Shown: positions 9,798-19,789, counted from the stretch's first letter. The stretch is DNA of 64,000 bases from Microbulbifer agarilyticus S89 (GCF_000220505.1 NZ_AFPJ01000032.1:62001-126000), one strand, 5' to 3'. A program made the numbers and translations. The notes: a model not told the origin generated them from the letters alone.

Positions 9798-9962
9798 TTA
9801 GCCGGCGCGCTTGCGTCGGGTGAGCTGGAACCAGAAAAGGCCTTCCAGCACTATGCCAAGCAGGAGGAAGATAGCACCTCCGGCGGGGATGCCGAATACG
9901 TAACAGGCAATGGCTGCAAACAGACAGATAACTGCGATTAATAGTCTTTTCAAGATGCTCAT
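9798..9962 (-). CDS. Small membrane protein, 54 aa
   Basis: A short frame encodes MSILKRLLIAV through RRKRAG. It has two predicted membrane segments, residues 6-24 and 27-46. They are separated by a GIPAGG turn, with a strongly basic C-terminus fitting the positive-inside rule. It lies 12 bases past the convergent stop of the duplicated-domain protein. The frame's composition (hydrophobic, no rare runs) and clean topology support a real gene, but no family is recognised. It could be transcribed with genes to its right on the minus strand. Confidence 0.55.
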   Translation of the reverse strand: MSILKRLLIAVICLFAAIACYVFGIPAGGAIFLLLGIVLEGLFWFQLTRRKRAG

Positions 9963-10017
9963 AGCCTAGCTTCCGTAAAATATCGCTAACTCCTTTGCGA
10001 CCACTTTGCCAGTACAT

Positions 10018-10677
10018 TCAAAAGTAATCCAGCAACAGTTGCATATCGTTGATTACCCGCGCGCCCTCGGCCTCCAGCTGCCGTGTGCGCGTTGCGTGCT
10101 GGCTGTATCCGATAACGGGCATACCTGCCGATACCGCAGCCTTCACCCCGGCAATGGAGTCCTCAACCACAAGACAGTGCTCGGGCGCCACATCAAACTG
10201 CGCCGCACTGTGCAGAAACAGGTCGGGCCAGGGCTTGCCGCGACCGACATCATCGGCACTGTAGATACGCCCGGCAAAATAATCCCACAATCCGGTTTTG
10301 TTGAGTGTGACCTGCATTTTCGCATGAGGGCCAGATGAGGCCACACAGGTTTGCAGGTCTGTGGCCTGCAATTTGTCCAGCACCTCATGAATGCCGGTTA
10401 CTGCCTCTAACTCTGAGTGGAAGGCGGCGCGAATGCGGCTCTCTGTTGCATTGAAATACGACTGCGGCAACGGACCACCGTAGCGGGTTTCGATATCCAG
10501 CAGGCAGTCCTGGATAGAGCGACCACTAAATTCTTCATCTAACTGTTCGGCGGTTGCCGGCATCCCGAGCTTCGTCATCTCCTCCGCCACCACACGGCAC
10601 ACGATCGATTCGCTGTCTACCAGCACGCCATCGCAATCGAAGATAACCAGACGGGTTTGGGAGGTAAAACTATGCAT
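10018..10677 (-). CDS. HAD-superfamily phosphatase, beta-phosphoglucomutase-like
   Basis: Cytoplasmic haloacid-dehalogenase-type hydrolase of 219 aa, likely a sugar- or nucleoside-phosphate phosphatase. Motif I FDCDGVLVDSE near residue 13 provides the nucleophilic Asp and the acid/base Asp. Motif II is VASSGPHAK, with the conserved Ser. Motif III Lys lies in GRGKPWPDLF and motif IV in VVEDSIAGVKAA. A helical cap of subfamily I sits between motifs I and II. Length and motifs match the YieH/GmhB-independent class of small phosphatases. The substrate cannot be read from sequence, and the neighbours give no pathway context. Confidence 0.88.
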   Translation of the reverse strand: MHSFTSQTRLVIFDCDGVLVDSESIVCRVVAEEMTKLGMPATAEQLDEEFSGRSIQDCLLDIETRYGGPLPQSYFNATESRIRAAFHSELEAVTGIHEVLDKLQATDLQTCVASSGPHAKMQVTLNKTGLWDYFAGRIYSADDVGRGKPWPDLFLHSAAQFDVAPEHCLVVEDSIAGVKAAVSAGMPVIGYSQHATRTRQLEAEGARVINDMQLLLDYF

Positions 10678-10695
10678 GTATCGTCCAAGGCTTTT

Positions 10696-11058
10696 TCAGG
10701 TCGCAGAGATCAACAGGATCCCGATCAAGACACCTACGGCGCCAGCGACGCGGACAATGTTTTCATTGCCATGGGCGATACCCAGGACAAATTCACGGGT
10801 GCGTTCATAACCGGACTGCAGCGCATAGGCGCCGATTACCACCAGCAAGATACCCAACACATTAAACAGGGTGCCCCAGCTGCGGGTATCGGAAATCAAC
10901 AGGAAAATAATACCGATGACAATCCGTGCCCAGGCACCGAAGTAAAACATCTGTGGATTCATGCGATCGCTTAAATCCCGCGCGATCTGCGGCTTGAGGA
11001 CAATCAGAATCGACATGGCAGCAATGGCCACACCAATTAACCAGACTAAAGCCTTCAT
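10696..11058 (-). CDS. Uncharacterised membrane protein, four helices
   Basis: A 120-aa protein with about four hydrophobic helices (residues 3-21, 41-58, 62-82 and 101-118). Short polar linkers include RDLSDRMNPQ and SGYERTREF. No enzymatic motif or known family is recognised. It lies between the HAD phosphatase (18 bp gap) and rsmE (13 bp gap) on the same strand, so the three are likely co-transcribed. That proximity may reflect transcription rather than a shared role. Confidence 0.7.
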   Translation of the reverse strand: MKALVWLIGVAIAAMSILIVLKPQIARDLSDRMNPQMFYFGAWARIVIGIIFLLISDTRSWGTLFNVLGILLVVIGAYALQSGYERTREFVLGIAHGNENIVRVAGAVGVLIGILLISAT

Positions 11059-11071
11059 CGTGTTTCCCCTG

Positions 11072-11812
11072 TTAGATATCGCCCCATTGATACTGCAGCA
11101 CAGACAAGGCCGCTACCGGCGCCGTCTCGGTGCGTAAAACCCGTGGCCCCAACCGAAGCGGATGGAAGCCCTGCTGCAGCGCCAGCGCAATTTCCTCCGC
11201 CGACAGGCCACCTTCCGGCCCCACCAATAATAGCGCGGCATGCGTGCGCCCCGATTGCTGCTCCAGCTCTGCCAGAGTCGCATTGGTGCGATGGTGCAGC
11301 ACCAGCTTCAGCGCATCACTTTCCTGAGCCTGATCGAGCAACTGCGGCAATTTCAGTGGCGCCAAAATCTCCGGCACCAGATTGCGCGCGCATTGCTCAC
11401 AAGCGCTGATAGCAATCTGCTGCCACTGACCCAGCTTTTTCTGCAGGCGATCACCGGAAAGTTTTACCTCACAGCGCTCGGTAAACAGCGGCTGAATCTG
11501 CGCCACCCCCAACTCGGTGGCCTTCTGGATCACCCAGTCAAAACGATCACCGCGGGAAATTCCTATCGCCAAAGTGATGGCCAGCGGCGACTGCCTGTTA
11601 CCCTCGCTAAAGGCGCCAATTTTCACTCGCGCCTTTTTGCCCGCCTCAACCAGCTCCGCCGCGTACTCACCGCCGCTCCCATCAAACAAAATAAGCGGAC
11701 GCCCCGGCCCCAGACGCAACACCTTTACCAGATGGCGCGACGCCGCTTCATCGAGTTGCAGCTCTGCTTGGCCAGCCAAAGGCTGCGAAGAAAAAATACG
11801 AGGAATACGCAA
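11072..11812 (-). CDS. rsmE: 16S rRNA (uracil-1498-N3)-methyltransferase
   Basis: SPOUT-class enzyme that methylates N3 of U1498 in 16S rRNA of the small subunit. At 246 aa it is the usual family length. An N-terminal PUA-like domain (MRIPRIF, HLVKVLRL) precedes the C-terminal trefoil-knot domain. Seen in the knot: LAIGISRGDRFDWVIQKATELGV, LLVGPEGGLSAEE and the RLGPRVLRTETA segment that binds SAM. It ends a minus-strand run but is separated from the upstream RND pump by a gap holding a long inverted repeat. Confidence 0.95.
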   Translation of the reverse strand: MRIPRIFSSQPLAGQAELQLDEAASRHLVKVLRLGPGRPLILFDGSGGEYAAELVEAGKKARVKIGAFSEGNRQSPLAITLAIGISRGDRFDWVIQKATELGVAQIQPLFTERCEVKLSGDRLQKKLGQWQQIAISACEQCARNLVPEILAPLKLPQLLDQAQESDALKLVLHHRTNATLAELEQQSGRTHAALLLVGPEGGLSAEEIALALQQGFHPLRLGPRVLRTETAPVAALSVLQYQWGDI

Positions 11813-11900
11813 AGGAACTTCCAGATCCAGGAAAACATTGCGTGAAGAGTAATACAGGCAGAGAGGAAGTTGTAGCTAGAACCCCGCGGCCCCGGGATAA

Positions 11901-11968
11901 GGCCGTTTGGTGGCCCTGCACGGAACAGTTGCCGCCCAGGTTGTGGAGTGCAGGGCCACCAATCGGCC
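11901..11968. repeat. Long inverted repeat between the RND pump and rsmE
   Basis: Two 21-base arms (11901-11921 and 11948-11968) are complementary except for one position, with a 26-base spacer. The arms contain TGGTGGCCCTGCAC and its complement. There is no T run to make it a classic terminator. It lacks the two inner TCCM-loop hairpins of the six-copy repeat found elsewhere in the window, so it is kept separate. It may act as a strong mRNA structure behind the efflux genes. Confidence 0.65.
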
Positions 11969-11994
11969 GCCACTGCACCCACAAAGTGCTCGAG

Positions 11995-14900
11995 TTATAC
12001 CCTCTCGATATCCAACGGCAGTTCTTCAGCAGGCTTGTCGCCCTTCACCCTAACCCGCATCGTCTCAATGACTTTGTACAGGTTAGGCACCAGCACCAGC
12101 GTGACAAAGGTCGCACACAGTACGCCAAACGCCAAGCTGACCACCATCGGGATCAGGAACTGCGCCTGGATCGAGCGCTCGAACATAATCGGCACTAGAC
12201 CGATAAACGTCGTGATGGAAGTAAGGATAATCGGACGGAATCGATCGCGACCCGCCTGTACCACGGCATCCATTACCGCCATGCCCTGTGCACGCAGCTG
12301 GTTGATCCGATCCATCAATACCAGGTTATCGTTCACCACCACGCCCGCAGCCGCCAGGAAGCCCAGCATCGACATAATGCTGATGTCGTACCCCATAATC
12401 AGGTGGCCCAATACCGCACCGAAGAAACCAAACGGTACTGCGGTAAGGATCAACAGCGGTTGCGAATAGGAACGGAAGGCAATCGCCAACAGCGCGTAGA
12501 TGGTAAACAGGGAAAGCACAAAGAAAGCCAGAATCGCACTGCCAAACTCCTCTTCTTCCTGCATTTCACCCGCGGTTTTCAGGCTGAAGCCCGGGAACTG
12601 GTTTTCCCACTTCTTCAGATTGTTTTCACGCACCTGTTTCAGGATCTCATGCGCCGGCGAGGTACCCGGGATCAACTCCGCGGTAATCTGCACCGTGCGC
12701 TCGCGATCGTTGCGGCGAATCGTGGTGTAGCCGGGCACGTACACCGCATCGGCCACCGCACTGAACGGGATTTCACCATCGTTGGTGCGAACACGGATAC
12801 GGTCGATCTGCTCCTCACTGGCACGCTCTTCCTGTGGATAACGCACCATCACGCGCACGTCTTCGCGACCGCGCGGAATACGCTGCACTTCTTCCCCGTA
12901 GAAACCCTGGCGCACCTGTCTGGCCACATCGGCGAGGCCAATACCCATATTGGTAGCGTGGGGTTTCAGCTGGATCTCAATGTCCTGACGCGCTGCGATC
13001 AGGTTATCGCGCACATCGTAGACACCGGCAAAGCTGTTCAGCGCTTCTTTTACCGCATCCGCCGCACGGCGCATCTCTGCCATGTCCCCGGAGGCGGTAC
13101 TCAGGTTGAGCGACATACCCTTACCACCATCGTTAATGGTGTGCTGGATATTCATCTCCTCCACACTCGCCGGCAGCTTACCCACATAGTCACGCCATTT
13201 CAGCGCCAGCTGCTCGGAAGTTACGTCGCGCTCTTCACCGTCGGTCAGCTGCAGCAGCACGGTCACATTGCCGCGCCACAGGAATACCATGGTGTTATCG
13301 ACAAACTCCTTGCCACCGTTCAGCGCCAGCATATCCGGGTCTTTCGCCAGCTCCATACCGGCACGCTCGAACTGCTCCAGCACCCGCTTGGCTTCCTCAA
13401 AGGACTCGCCCTGCGCCATGGTGGTTCTAAGTTCCAGCAGGTCCGAGGGAACCGATGGCGAGAACGCCTTGCCCACATAACCCTTGCCGAACAGCGCGAA
13501 CGACAGGATCAGGGCCAGGAAGAAAATCATCACCGTGGTGCGGCTGTTGCTGAGGGACTTCTCCAGCAGCGGCATGTAGTACTTGTCACCCGCGATCTTC
13601 ATGGCGCCAGCGAACTTGCCGCGCACCTCCTGCAGTTTGCGACCAACACTCGACGTCGCCTTCTGCTCAGGTTTCAGGCTCACCAGGTGCGCAGGCAGGA
13701 TCAACAGGGATTCAACCAGCGAGAACACCAGGCACAACAATACCACCACCGGCAACGCCATCATCATCTGCGACGTGTAGCCTGGCAGGAACAGCATGGG
13801 CACAAAGAACACCATGGTGGAGACCACCGCAAAGATCACCGGCGCGGAGACCGTTTTCACTCCCGCCTCGGCGGCTTTCAGGCCGGTCTCGCCGCGGTCG
13901 TGCGCGGCATGCACCGCCTCGCCGACGATAATGGCATCGTCCACCACGATGCCGAGAATCATCAGGAACGCGAACAGTGACAGCATGTTCAGGGTGATAC
14001 CGGTGGCCGGCAGCAACCAGAAAGCGCCCATAAACGCGGTAAAGATACCCACGGTTACCCACACCGCCAGTGCCGGGCGCAGGAACAGCATCAGCAGCAC
14101 AAACACCAGGGCCAGGCCGGTCACCGCATTCCAGAACAGCATGCTCATACGGCTTTCATAGGCCTCGGAGAAATCGAACCAGGTTTCGAACTCCATGCCC
14201 GGCGGTAGCGTCTCGCGCGCCTCTTGCATGAACTCGCGAATGCCCTCGGCGGTAGCCACCACATCCAGCGGCTCGCCCTGCATGACCCGCAGGTTCATCG
14301 CCGGCTTGCCATTGAAGCGGATGATCGAGCCCTCTTCCTCGAAGCCGTCATTGATTGTTGCCACATCACGCAGCAGCAGCTGCGTGCCATCGGCACGGCT
14401 GATTACCGGAATACGCGCGAAATCTTCGGCGGTGTAGGCCTGTCCGCGGGTCTGCACCTGGATATCACCGCGGTCGGAACGCACGCGACCGGCCGGCAGG
14501 TCCAGGGATGAGCGGCGCACCGCATTGGCAACATCGTCGAAGGACAGGTTGAAGCGGCGCAGGTTCACTTCCGAGACTTCGATGGAAACCTCATCCGCAC
14601 GATCACCCCACACATCCACGCGGCGCACACCGGGGATCAGCATCAGCTTGTCGCGCAGGTCCAGTGCGGTCTCCTTGAGCTGGCGCGCAGAGACAGGACC
14701 GCCGATGGCGATCATCATCATCTGCTGCTCCCACTCTTCCAGCGAGATCACCGGGCGCTCGATATCCGCCGGGAAGGTATTGATGGAATCCACCTGCACC
14801 TTGATGTCGTTCAGCAGACGCAGCTCATCGTAGCCGTCGATCGCCTGGATACGCACGGTGCTGTTACTGCGCGAGGACCAGGAGTTTACCTCCTTGATGC

Positions 14901-15129
14901 CCTTCACTTCGGAAATAGCCTGCTCGACCCGCTGGGTTACCTGCTGTTCCACCTCCGCCGGGCCGGCGCCGGGGAAGCTGATATTAATGCGTACCACACC
15001 GGGGTTAATCGCCGGGAATACCTCGCGCCCGACGTGGGAAATACCAAACGCACCGCCGATGATGATCATTAACATCAACAGGTTGGCGGCCTTACTGTTG
15101 CGGACGAACCATCCGATAATGCCCTGCAT
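11995..15129 (-). CDS. RND-family efflux transporter, inner-membrane pump (HAE1/AcrB type)
   Basis: Proton-driven inner-membrane pump of 1044 aa, the normal HAE1 length. The first helix (AANLLMLMIIIGGAFGI) is followed by a large porter domain. Helices 2-6 come next, with GIVVDDAIIVGEAV carrying the paired Asp residues used for proton relay. A second porter domain and helices 8-12 follow, including LGFLAAAGVVVNDNLVLMDRI. Its start is 2 bases after the adaptor gene stop, so the two are translationally linked. No outer-membrane channel gene is adjacent, so an unlinked TolC is presumed. The substrate is unknown; it could be drugs, solvents or lipids. Confidence 0.93.
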   Translation of the reverse strand: MQGIIGWFVRNSKAANLLMLMIIIGGAFGISHVGREVFPAINPGVVRINISFPGAGPAEVEQQVTQRVEQAISEVKGIKEVNSWSSRSNSTVRIQAIDGYDELRLLNDIKVQVDSINTFPADIERPVISLEEWEQQMMMIAIGGPVSARQLKETALDLRDKLMLIPGVRRVDVWGDRADEVSIEVSEVNLRRFNLSFDDVANAVRRSSLDLPAGRVRSDRGDIQVQTRGQAYTAEDFARIPVISRADGTQLLLRDVATINDGFEEEGSIIRFNGKPAMNLRVMQGEPLDVVATAEGIREFMQEARETLPPGMEFETWFDFSEAYESRMSMLFWNAVTGLALVFVLLMLFLRPALAVWVTVGIFTAFMGAFWLLPATGITLNMLSLFAFLMILGIVVDDAIIVGEAVHAAHDRGETGLKAAEAGVKTVSAPVIFAVVSTMVFFVPMLFLPGYTSQMMMALPVVVLLCLVFSLVESLLILPAHLVSLKPEQKATSSVGRKLQEVRGKFAGAMKIAGDKYYMPLLEKSLSNSRTTVMIFFLALILSFALFGKGYVGKAFSPSVPSDLLELRTTMAQGESFEEAKRVLEQFERAGMELAKDPDMLALNGGKEFVDNTMVFLWRGNVTVLLQLTDGEERDVTSEQLALKWRDYVGKLPASVEEMNIQHTINDGGKGMSLNLSTASGDMAEMRRAADAVKEALNSFAGVYDVRDNLIAARQDIEIQLKPHATNMGIGLADVARQVRQGFYGEEVQRIPRGREDVRVMVRYPQEERASEEQIDRIRVRTNDGEIPFSAVADAVYVPGYTTIRRNDRERTVQITAELIPGTSPAHEILKQVRENNLKKWENQFPGFSLKTAGEMQEEEEFGSAILAFFVLSLFTIYALLAIAFRSYSQPLLILTAVPFGFFGAVLGHLIMGYDISIMSMLGFLAAAGVVVNDNLVLMDRINQLRAQGMAVMDAVVQAGRDRFRPIILTSITTFIGLVPIMFERSIQAQFLIPMVVSLAFGVLCATFVTLVLVPNLYKVIETMRVRVKGDKPAEELPLDIERV

Positions 15130-15131
15130 AA

Positions 15132-16400
15132 TTAGTAGGCTCCCTGCGCAGATGCGCTGCTGCCACCGGCAGTTTCCGCACCCTCACTCTGAGGTTCATC
15201 GGACGGCCTCTCGGACTGCTCACCCAGGTAGATGCCGGACGGCTTTTCGTTCAGTGGATTCGGGCTCAGCACCATGCCCTCACGGGAATAGCCGAGGCTG
15301 GAGATAACCACCTTGTCACCGGCATCGATGTCGCCGCGCAGCCAAACCTGGTCACCGGCGGCCTGCAGCAACTGCACCTGCTTAAAGCCCAGCTGGTTCT
15401 CTTCGTTCAGCACCAGGATATGGTCGCCCTCATGCAGGGCCTGACGCGGCAGCAGGGTGATGTCGTCGTAGGTTTTACCGGCAATGTGCGCTTCCACGAA
15501 CAGGCCGTTAATCAGCGGCGCGTCGCCCTGATACGGGTTCGGCACCTGGGCCACGGCGTACACAAAGCGGCTGTTGGGATCGATGGCCGCCTCGGTGCGC
15601 ACAATCTGGCCACGCCACTCGCGGGGCTGACCGGCGAGATTGGCACTCAGGCGCACCGCCGGGCCATTTTCAATAGCGCGACCCAGCGGCAGCTCCAGCA
15701 GCGACAACTGATGATCGGTCAGGGGCAGGCGCACTTCGGCAATGCCCACACTGTGGATACGGGCGAGCTTGGTGCCGGCAGTCACGTACTGGCCGATGTC
15801 TACCAAAGTTTCCACCACGCGGCCGGCAAACGGCGCTTTCACTGCGGTGCGCTCCAGGTTCAGCTTGGCCTGGTCGCGGTCGGCCTTGGCGGCTTCCAGC
15901 TCCGCTTGGGCAGCCGCCAGCTGGGGCTTACGCAGGAACAGGTTGTTGGCAGCCTCGCTACCCAGGTCGCGCCATTCGCGCTTGGCCTGCTTGGCCCGCC
16001 CCTCTTCCTGGGCCAGGGCCGCGGCGGCATTGGCGACCTGCGACTGGGAGCGGGTCAGCTGATGGCGGTAGTCCGCCGGCTCGATTTGCAGCAGCGAATC
16101 ATTTTTCTCAAAGAAGCCACCGGCGACAAACCCATCGCTGACGCTTTCAATAACGCCACCCACACGGGCCACGACCTCAATTTCGTGACGGGCATGTACC
16201 GAGCCCTGGCTGGGTACCAGCAGGGTGTGACGGCCGGGCTCCGCGTACAGGATATCGGCCACCGGCGGCACTGCCGCTTCGGCAACTTTTTCCTCAGGCT
16301 TTGGCGCAAGCGCAACGACTGCGGCTATCGCAGCCCCACCAACTAGAACCACGAGACCCAAAATTTTATTTTTGCTAGAGCGTTTGTTCGAAGGATTCAC
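15132..16400 (-). CDS. RND efflux periplasmic adaptor (membrane fusion protein)
   Basis: Links the inner-membrane pump to an outer-membrane channel. From GTG at 16400 it is 422 aa. That start has a GGGA box 5 bases upstream, whereas a TTG six codons earlier has none. Seen: a single N-terminal membrane anchor (LGLVVLVGGAAIAAVVAL) and a lipoyl/barrel-sandwich half motif (VVARVGGVIESVSDGF). Then comes a coiled-coil hairpin rich in Ala, Gln and Glu (about residues 100-180), the second lipoyl half (VKAPFAGRVVETLVDIGQYV), and beta-barrel domains. It precedes the pump gene. The 280 bp to tex hold the divergent promoters. Confidence 0.92.
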   Translation of the reverse strand: MNPSNKRSSKNKILGLVVLVGGAAIAAVVALAPKPEEKVAEAAVPPVADILYAEPGRHTLLVPSQGSVHARHEIEVVARVGGVIESVSDGFVAGGFFEKNDSLLQIEPADYRHQLTRSQSQVANAAAALAQEEGRAKQAKREWRDLGSEAANNLFLRKPQLAAAQAELEAAKADRDQAKLNLERTAVKAPFAGRVVETLVDIGQYVTAGTKLARIHSVGIAEVRLPLTDHQLSLLELPLGRAIENGPAVRLSANLAGQPREWRGQIVRTEAAIDPNSRFVYAVAQVPNPYQGDAPLINGLFVEAHIAGKTYDDITLLPRQALHEGDHILVLNEENQLGFKQVQLLQAAGDQVWLRGDIDAGDKVVISSLGYSREGMVLSPNPLNEKPSGIYLGEQSERPSDEPQSEGAETAGGSSASAQGAY

Positions 16401-16558
16401 AGCTGTCCCATTGATCAAAATTTAACTAGTTGCGCATTCTACAGGGCTGACAGCGTATTGGAACCAGCGCCAGCTTCAGAACACCGCAGCAAAATTCCAG
16501 TTGATCGCAAACTGCCGACAGCCACCGCCCGCGATGGGAAATCGAACCACTTTCCACC

Positions 16559-16587
16559 TTGGTGACCGCGGCCCCATGGCCCATAAT
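16559..16587 (+). promoter_or_regulatory. Putative sigma-70 promoter for tex
   Basis: TTGGTG (16559-16564) and CATAAT (16582-16587) are separated by exactly 17 bases, about 95 bases before the tex start. The surrounding 280-bp gap holds no gene. This is a match by eye and no start-site data exist. Confidence 0.35.
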
Positions 16588-16680
16588 GGCCGCCGATTTT
16601 TTTGGTCGGGCCCGAGCTGTCAGCGCTCACCTCCCCTGCCGCAAAACGCCTGATGTGACTTTGAGGAAGTAGATAACAAG

Positions 16681-19029
16681 ATGTTGGATATCAACGCCCG
16701 TATCGCCGAAGAACTGAACGTGCGCCCGCAACAGGTGGCCGCCGCCGTGGGACTGCTGGACGAAGGCGCGACCGTACCGTTTATTGCCCGCTACCGGAAA
16801 GAAGTAACCGGGGAACTGGACGACACCCAGCTGCGTACCCTGGAAGAGCGCCTGCGCTACCTGCGCGAGATGGAAGAGCGCCGCGCGGCCATCCTGAAAA
16901 GCATCGACGAGCAGGGCAAACTTACGCCCGAGCTGGCCCAGCAGATCAACGCGGCCGATACCAAGAACCGCCTCGAAGACCTCTACCTCCCCTACAAACC
17001 CAAGCGCCGCACAAAAGGCCAGATCGCCATCGAAGCGGGCCTCGAGCCGCTGGCCGACGACCTGTACGGCAACCCGTCGCTGAACCCGGAAGAAGAGGCG
17101 CAGAAGTACCTCAACACCGGCAACGAAGACGCCGCCCTGCATGTGAAAGACATCAAGGCCGCGCTGGATGGTGCCAAGTTCATCCTGATGGAGCGCTTCG
17201 CCGAAGACGCCGAGCTGCTGGGCAAGCTGCGTGACTTCCTGAGCCGCGACGGCCAGGTGAAATCCAAACTGCTGGACGGCAAGGAAGAGGAAGGCGCCAA
17301 GTTCCGCGACTACTTCGAATATGGCGAAGAATGGTCCAAGGTGCCGAGCCACCGCGCGCTGGCGATTTTCCGCGGCCGCAATGAAGGCATCCTCGCCATC
17401 AACCTGGGCCTGGAAGGCGACGAAGAGCGCCCCGCCACCGCCGGCCATCCCTGTGAAAGCATTATCGCGCGCCACGTGGATATCGAAGACCAGGGCCGCC
17501 CCGCCGACAAATGGCTCGGTGAAGTGGTGCGCTGGACCTGGCGCATCAAGCTGCTCACCAGCCTGGAGACCGACCTGCTTGGCCAGCTGCGCGAAAAAGC
17601 CGAGGAAGAGGCCATCAAGGTCTTCTCCCGCAACCTCAAGGATCTGCTGCTGGCCGCCCCCGCCGGCCAGAAAGCTACCATCGGCCTGGACCCGGGCCTG
17701 CGCACCGGGGTGAAAGTCGCCGTGGTCGACGCCACCGGCAAGGTGCTGGACCACACCGCTATCTACCCCAACCCGCCACAGAACAAGCTGGCCGAGTCTG
17801 CCGCGGTCATCGCCGCGCTGTGCAAGAAATACGACGTGGGCCTGATCGCCATCGGCAACGGCACCGCCAGCCGCGAGACCGACAAGTTTGTCGGCGAGAC
17901 CATCAAGCAGTTCAAACTGACCGCGCAGAAGGTCATGGTGAACGAGGCCGGTGCATCCGTGTACTCCGCCTCCGAATTTGCCGCCAAGGAATTCCCGGAC
18001 CTGGACGTCACCATCCGTGGTGCCATTTCCATCGCGCGCCGCTTACAAGATCCGCTCGCCGAACTGGTGAAGATCGAACCCAAGTCCATCGGTGTGGGCC
18101 AGTACCAGCACGACGTATCCCAATCCCAGCTGGCGCGCTCCCTGGACGCGGTAGTGGAAGACTGTGTGAACGGCGTGGGCGCCGAGCTCAACTCCGCGTC
18201 CGCACCACTGCTGACCCGCGTGTCCGGCCTGTCTGCGTCGATCGCCGCCAACATCGTCAACTACCGTGACATGAACGGCGCCTTCAAGAGCCGCGCCCAA
18301 CTGAAAGAAGTCCCGCGCCTCGGGCCCAAGGCGTTCGAGCAGGCCGCGGGCTTCCTGCGCATCAACAACGGCGAAGACCCTCTCGATCGCTCCGGTGTGC
18401 ACCCGGAGTCCTACATCGTGGTGAAGCGCATCGCCGAGAAAAACGGCCGAGAGATCAATGGCCTGATCGGCGACTCCGCCTTCCTGCGCCGCCTGAACCC
18501 GGCGGACTACACCGATGAGAAATTCGGTGTACCTACGGTGAAAGACATCATCAGCGAGCTGGAAAAACCCGGCCGCGACCCGCGCCCGGAATTCCGCACC
18601 GCCAAGTTCGAGGAAGGAGTCGAGGAGATCAAAGACCTGCGCCCGGGCATGGTGCTGGAGGGTACCGTCACCAACGTCACCAATTTCGGTGCCTTCGTGG
18701 ATATCGGTGTACACCAGGACGGCCTGGTGCATATCTCCGCGCTGTCGGAGAAGTTCGTCAAAGACCCGCACGAAGTGGTCAAGGCGAATGACATCGTCAA
18801 GGTGAAGGTGATGGAAGTGGACGTAGCGCGCAAGCGTATCGGCCTGTCCATGCGCATGTCTGACGAGCCCGGCGAACAGGGCAGCGGTGGCGTGAAGCGC
18901 GGAGATCACCGCGAGAGCAGACAAGCCCAGCGCCATAACAACCGCAGCCGCCAGCAACAGGGCGGCGGCAACGGCGGCCGCGGCAGCATGGGTGACCTGC
19001 TGGCGGCGGCGATGAAGGGTAAGAAGTAA
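16681..19029 (+). CDS. tex: Tex-family RNA-binding transcription accessory protein
   Basis: Cytoplasmic nucleic-acid-binding factor of 782 aa, related to eukaryotic Spt6. Domain order fits the family: an N-terminal helical Tex region ([16 protein letters not shown]), a YqgF/RNase H-like domain around residues 330-460 ([12 protein letters not shown]), and helix-hairpin-helix segments ([14 protein letters not shown]). An S1 domain follows at about residues 650-722 ([21 protein letters not shown]). The Arg/Gln/Gly-rich tail after residue 735 is probably disordered and binds RNA. GC content is very high here. A strong terminator follows. Confidence 0.96.
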   Translation: MLDINARIAEELNVRPQQVAAAVGLLDEGATVPFIARYRKEVTGELDDTQLRTLEERLRYLREMEERRAAILKSIDEQGKLTPELAQQINAADTKNRLEDLYLPYKPKRRTKGQIAIEAGLEPLADDLYGNPSLNPEEEAQKYLNTGNEDAALHVKDIKAALDGAKFILMERFAEDAELLGKLRDFLSRDGQVKSKLLDGKEEEGAKFRDYFEYGEEWSKVPSHRALAIFRGRNEGILAINLGLEGDEERPATAGHPCESIIARHVDIEDQGRPADKWLGEVVRWTWRIKLLTSLETDLLGQLREKAEEEAIKVFSRNLKDLLLAAPAGQKATIGLDPGLRTGVKVAVVDATGKVLDHTAIYPNPPQNKLAESAAVIAALCKKYDVGLIAIGNGTASRETDKFVGETIKQFKLTAQKVMVNEAGASVYSASEFAAKEFPDLDVTIRGAISIARRLQDPLAELVKIEPKSIGVGQYQHDVSQSQLARSLDAVVEDCVNGVGAELNSASAPLLTRVSGLSASIAANIVNYRDMNGAFKSRAQLKEVPRLGPKAFEQAAGFLRINNGEDPLDRSGVHPESYIVVKRIAEKNGREINGLIGDSAFLRRLNPADYTDEKFGVPTVKDIISELEKPGRDPRPEFRTAKFEEGVEEIKDLRPGMVLEGTVTNVTNFGAFVDIGVHQDGLVHISALSEKFVKDPHEVVKANDIVKVKVMEVDVARKRIGLSMRMSDEPGEQGSGGVKRGDHRESRQAQRHNNRSRQQQGGGNGGRGSMGDLLAAAMKGKK

Positions 19030-19068
19030 CTACCCAGGTAATAAGTCCGGGTAGTAATCCCGAGCAAT

Positions 19069-19100
19069 AAAAAAGGGCGATCCACTGGATCGCCCTTTTT
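19069..19100. terminator. Bidirectional terminator between tex and rluA
   Basis: A 9-bp perfect stem GGGCGATCC/GGATCGCCC with an ACT loop is flanked by six A on the left and five T on the right. It serves the convergent tex and rluA genes. Confidence 0.9.
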
Positions 19101-19111
19101 CGTTTGAGAAC

Positions 19112-19789
19112 TTATGTTTCGCGACTGAGTTCGAGAAAATCTTCTCCGGGATTACACAAAAAGTGCACCTCATTCTCCAGCACCGGGTGTTCGAAGCCCA
19201 GCTCCTGCGCATGCAACAAAAGCCTCGATGCCGCGGCGCGCGCCTCGGGGTGTGCGTAAAACGGATCGCCCAGAATTGGGTGGCCGAGGGCCTGCATGTG
19301 CACGCGCAATTGATGCGAGCGGCCGGTTACGGGAGTTAACTGCAACAGGCTGGTGCGCCCGTCGCTATCGAGTTTTTGCCAGCGGGTCAGGGACGGTTTG
19401 CCGGATTCGAAACAGACTTTCTGCCTCGGGCGGTTGGGCCAGTCGCAAATGAGTGGCAGGTCGACCTCGCCCTCGCTCTGCTCGGGCTCACCCCAGACCC
19501 GCGCCAGATAGCTTTTCTCTACCTGTCGATTTTGGAATAGCAGGCTCAGCTGCCGGTGCACCTCTGTGCCCAGCGCCATCACCACCAATCCGGAGGTGTC
19601 CATATCCAGGCGATGCACAATCAGCGCCTGTGGATACTCTTGCTGGGCACGCAGCGCCAGGCTGTCTTTGTGGGCGGGATCGCGGCCGGGCACGGTGAGC
19701 AGCCCGCTGGGCTTGTCCAGCACCAACAGGTGGGCATCGCTGTAGACGACATCCAGGAGGGGATCAGTGGGGGGATTGTAGGGGCGCAA
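19112..19789 (-). CDS. rluA: Dual-specificity tRNA/23S rRNA pseudouridine synthase
   Basis: Converts U32 of certain tRNAs and U746 of 23S rRNA to pseudouridine, as established for RluA. The protein is 225 aa. The catalytic Asp lies in HRLDMDTSG. Further family motifs are LLTVPGR, DLPLICDWPNRPRQKVCFESGKP, TPVTGRSHQLRVHM and GHPILGDPFYA. These match RluA rather than RluC/D, which carry an S4 domain. The start is read as TTG at 19789 because the conserved YNPP segment follows at once and no ATG or GTG precedes it in frame. It is convergent with tex. Confidence 0.93.
   Translation of the reverse strand: MRPYNPPTDPLLDVVYSDAHLLVLDKPSGLLTVPGRDPAHKDSLALRAQQEYPQALIVHRLDMDTSGLVVMALGTEVHRQLSLLFQNRQVEKSYLARVWGEPEQSEGEVDLPLICDWPNRPRQKVCFESGKPSLTRWQKLDSDGRTSLLQLTPVTGRSHQLRVHMQALGHPILGDPFYAHPEARAAASRLLLHAQELGFEHPVLENEVHFLCNPGEDFLELSRET

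Noticed and set aside
12403-13980. A 525-codon open frame antisense to the RND pump
   Set aside because: His/Gln/Arg-rich composition and position inside the pump gene show it to be a shadow frame.
16627-17754. A 375-codon frame antisense to the start of tex
   Set aside because: It is a shadow of the GC-rich tex gene with no recognisable domain.
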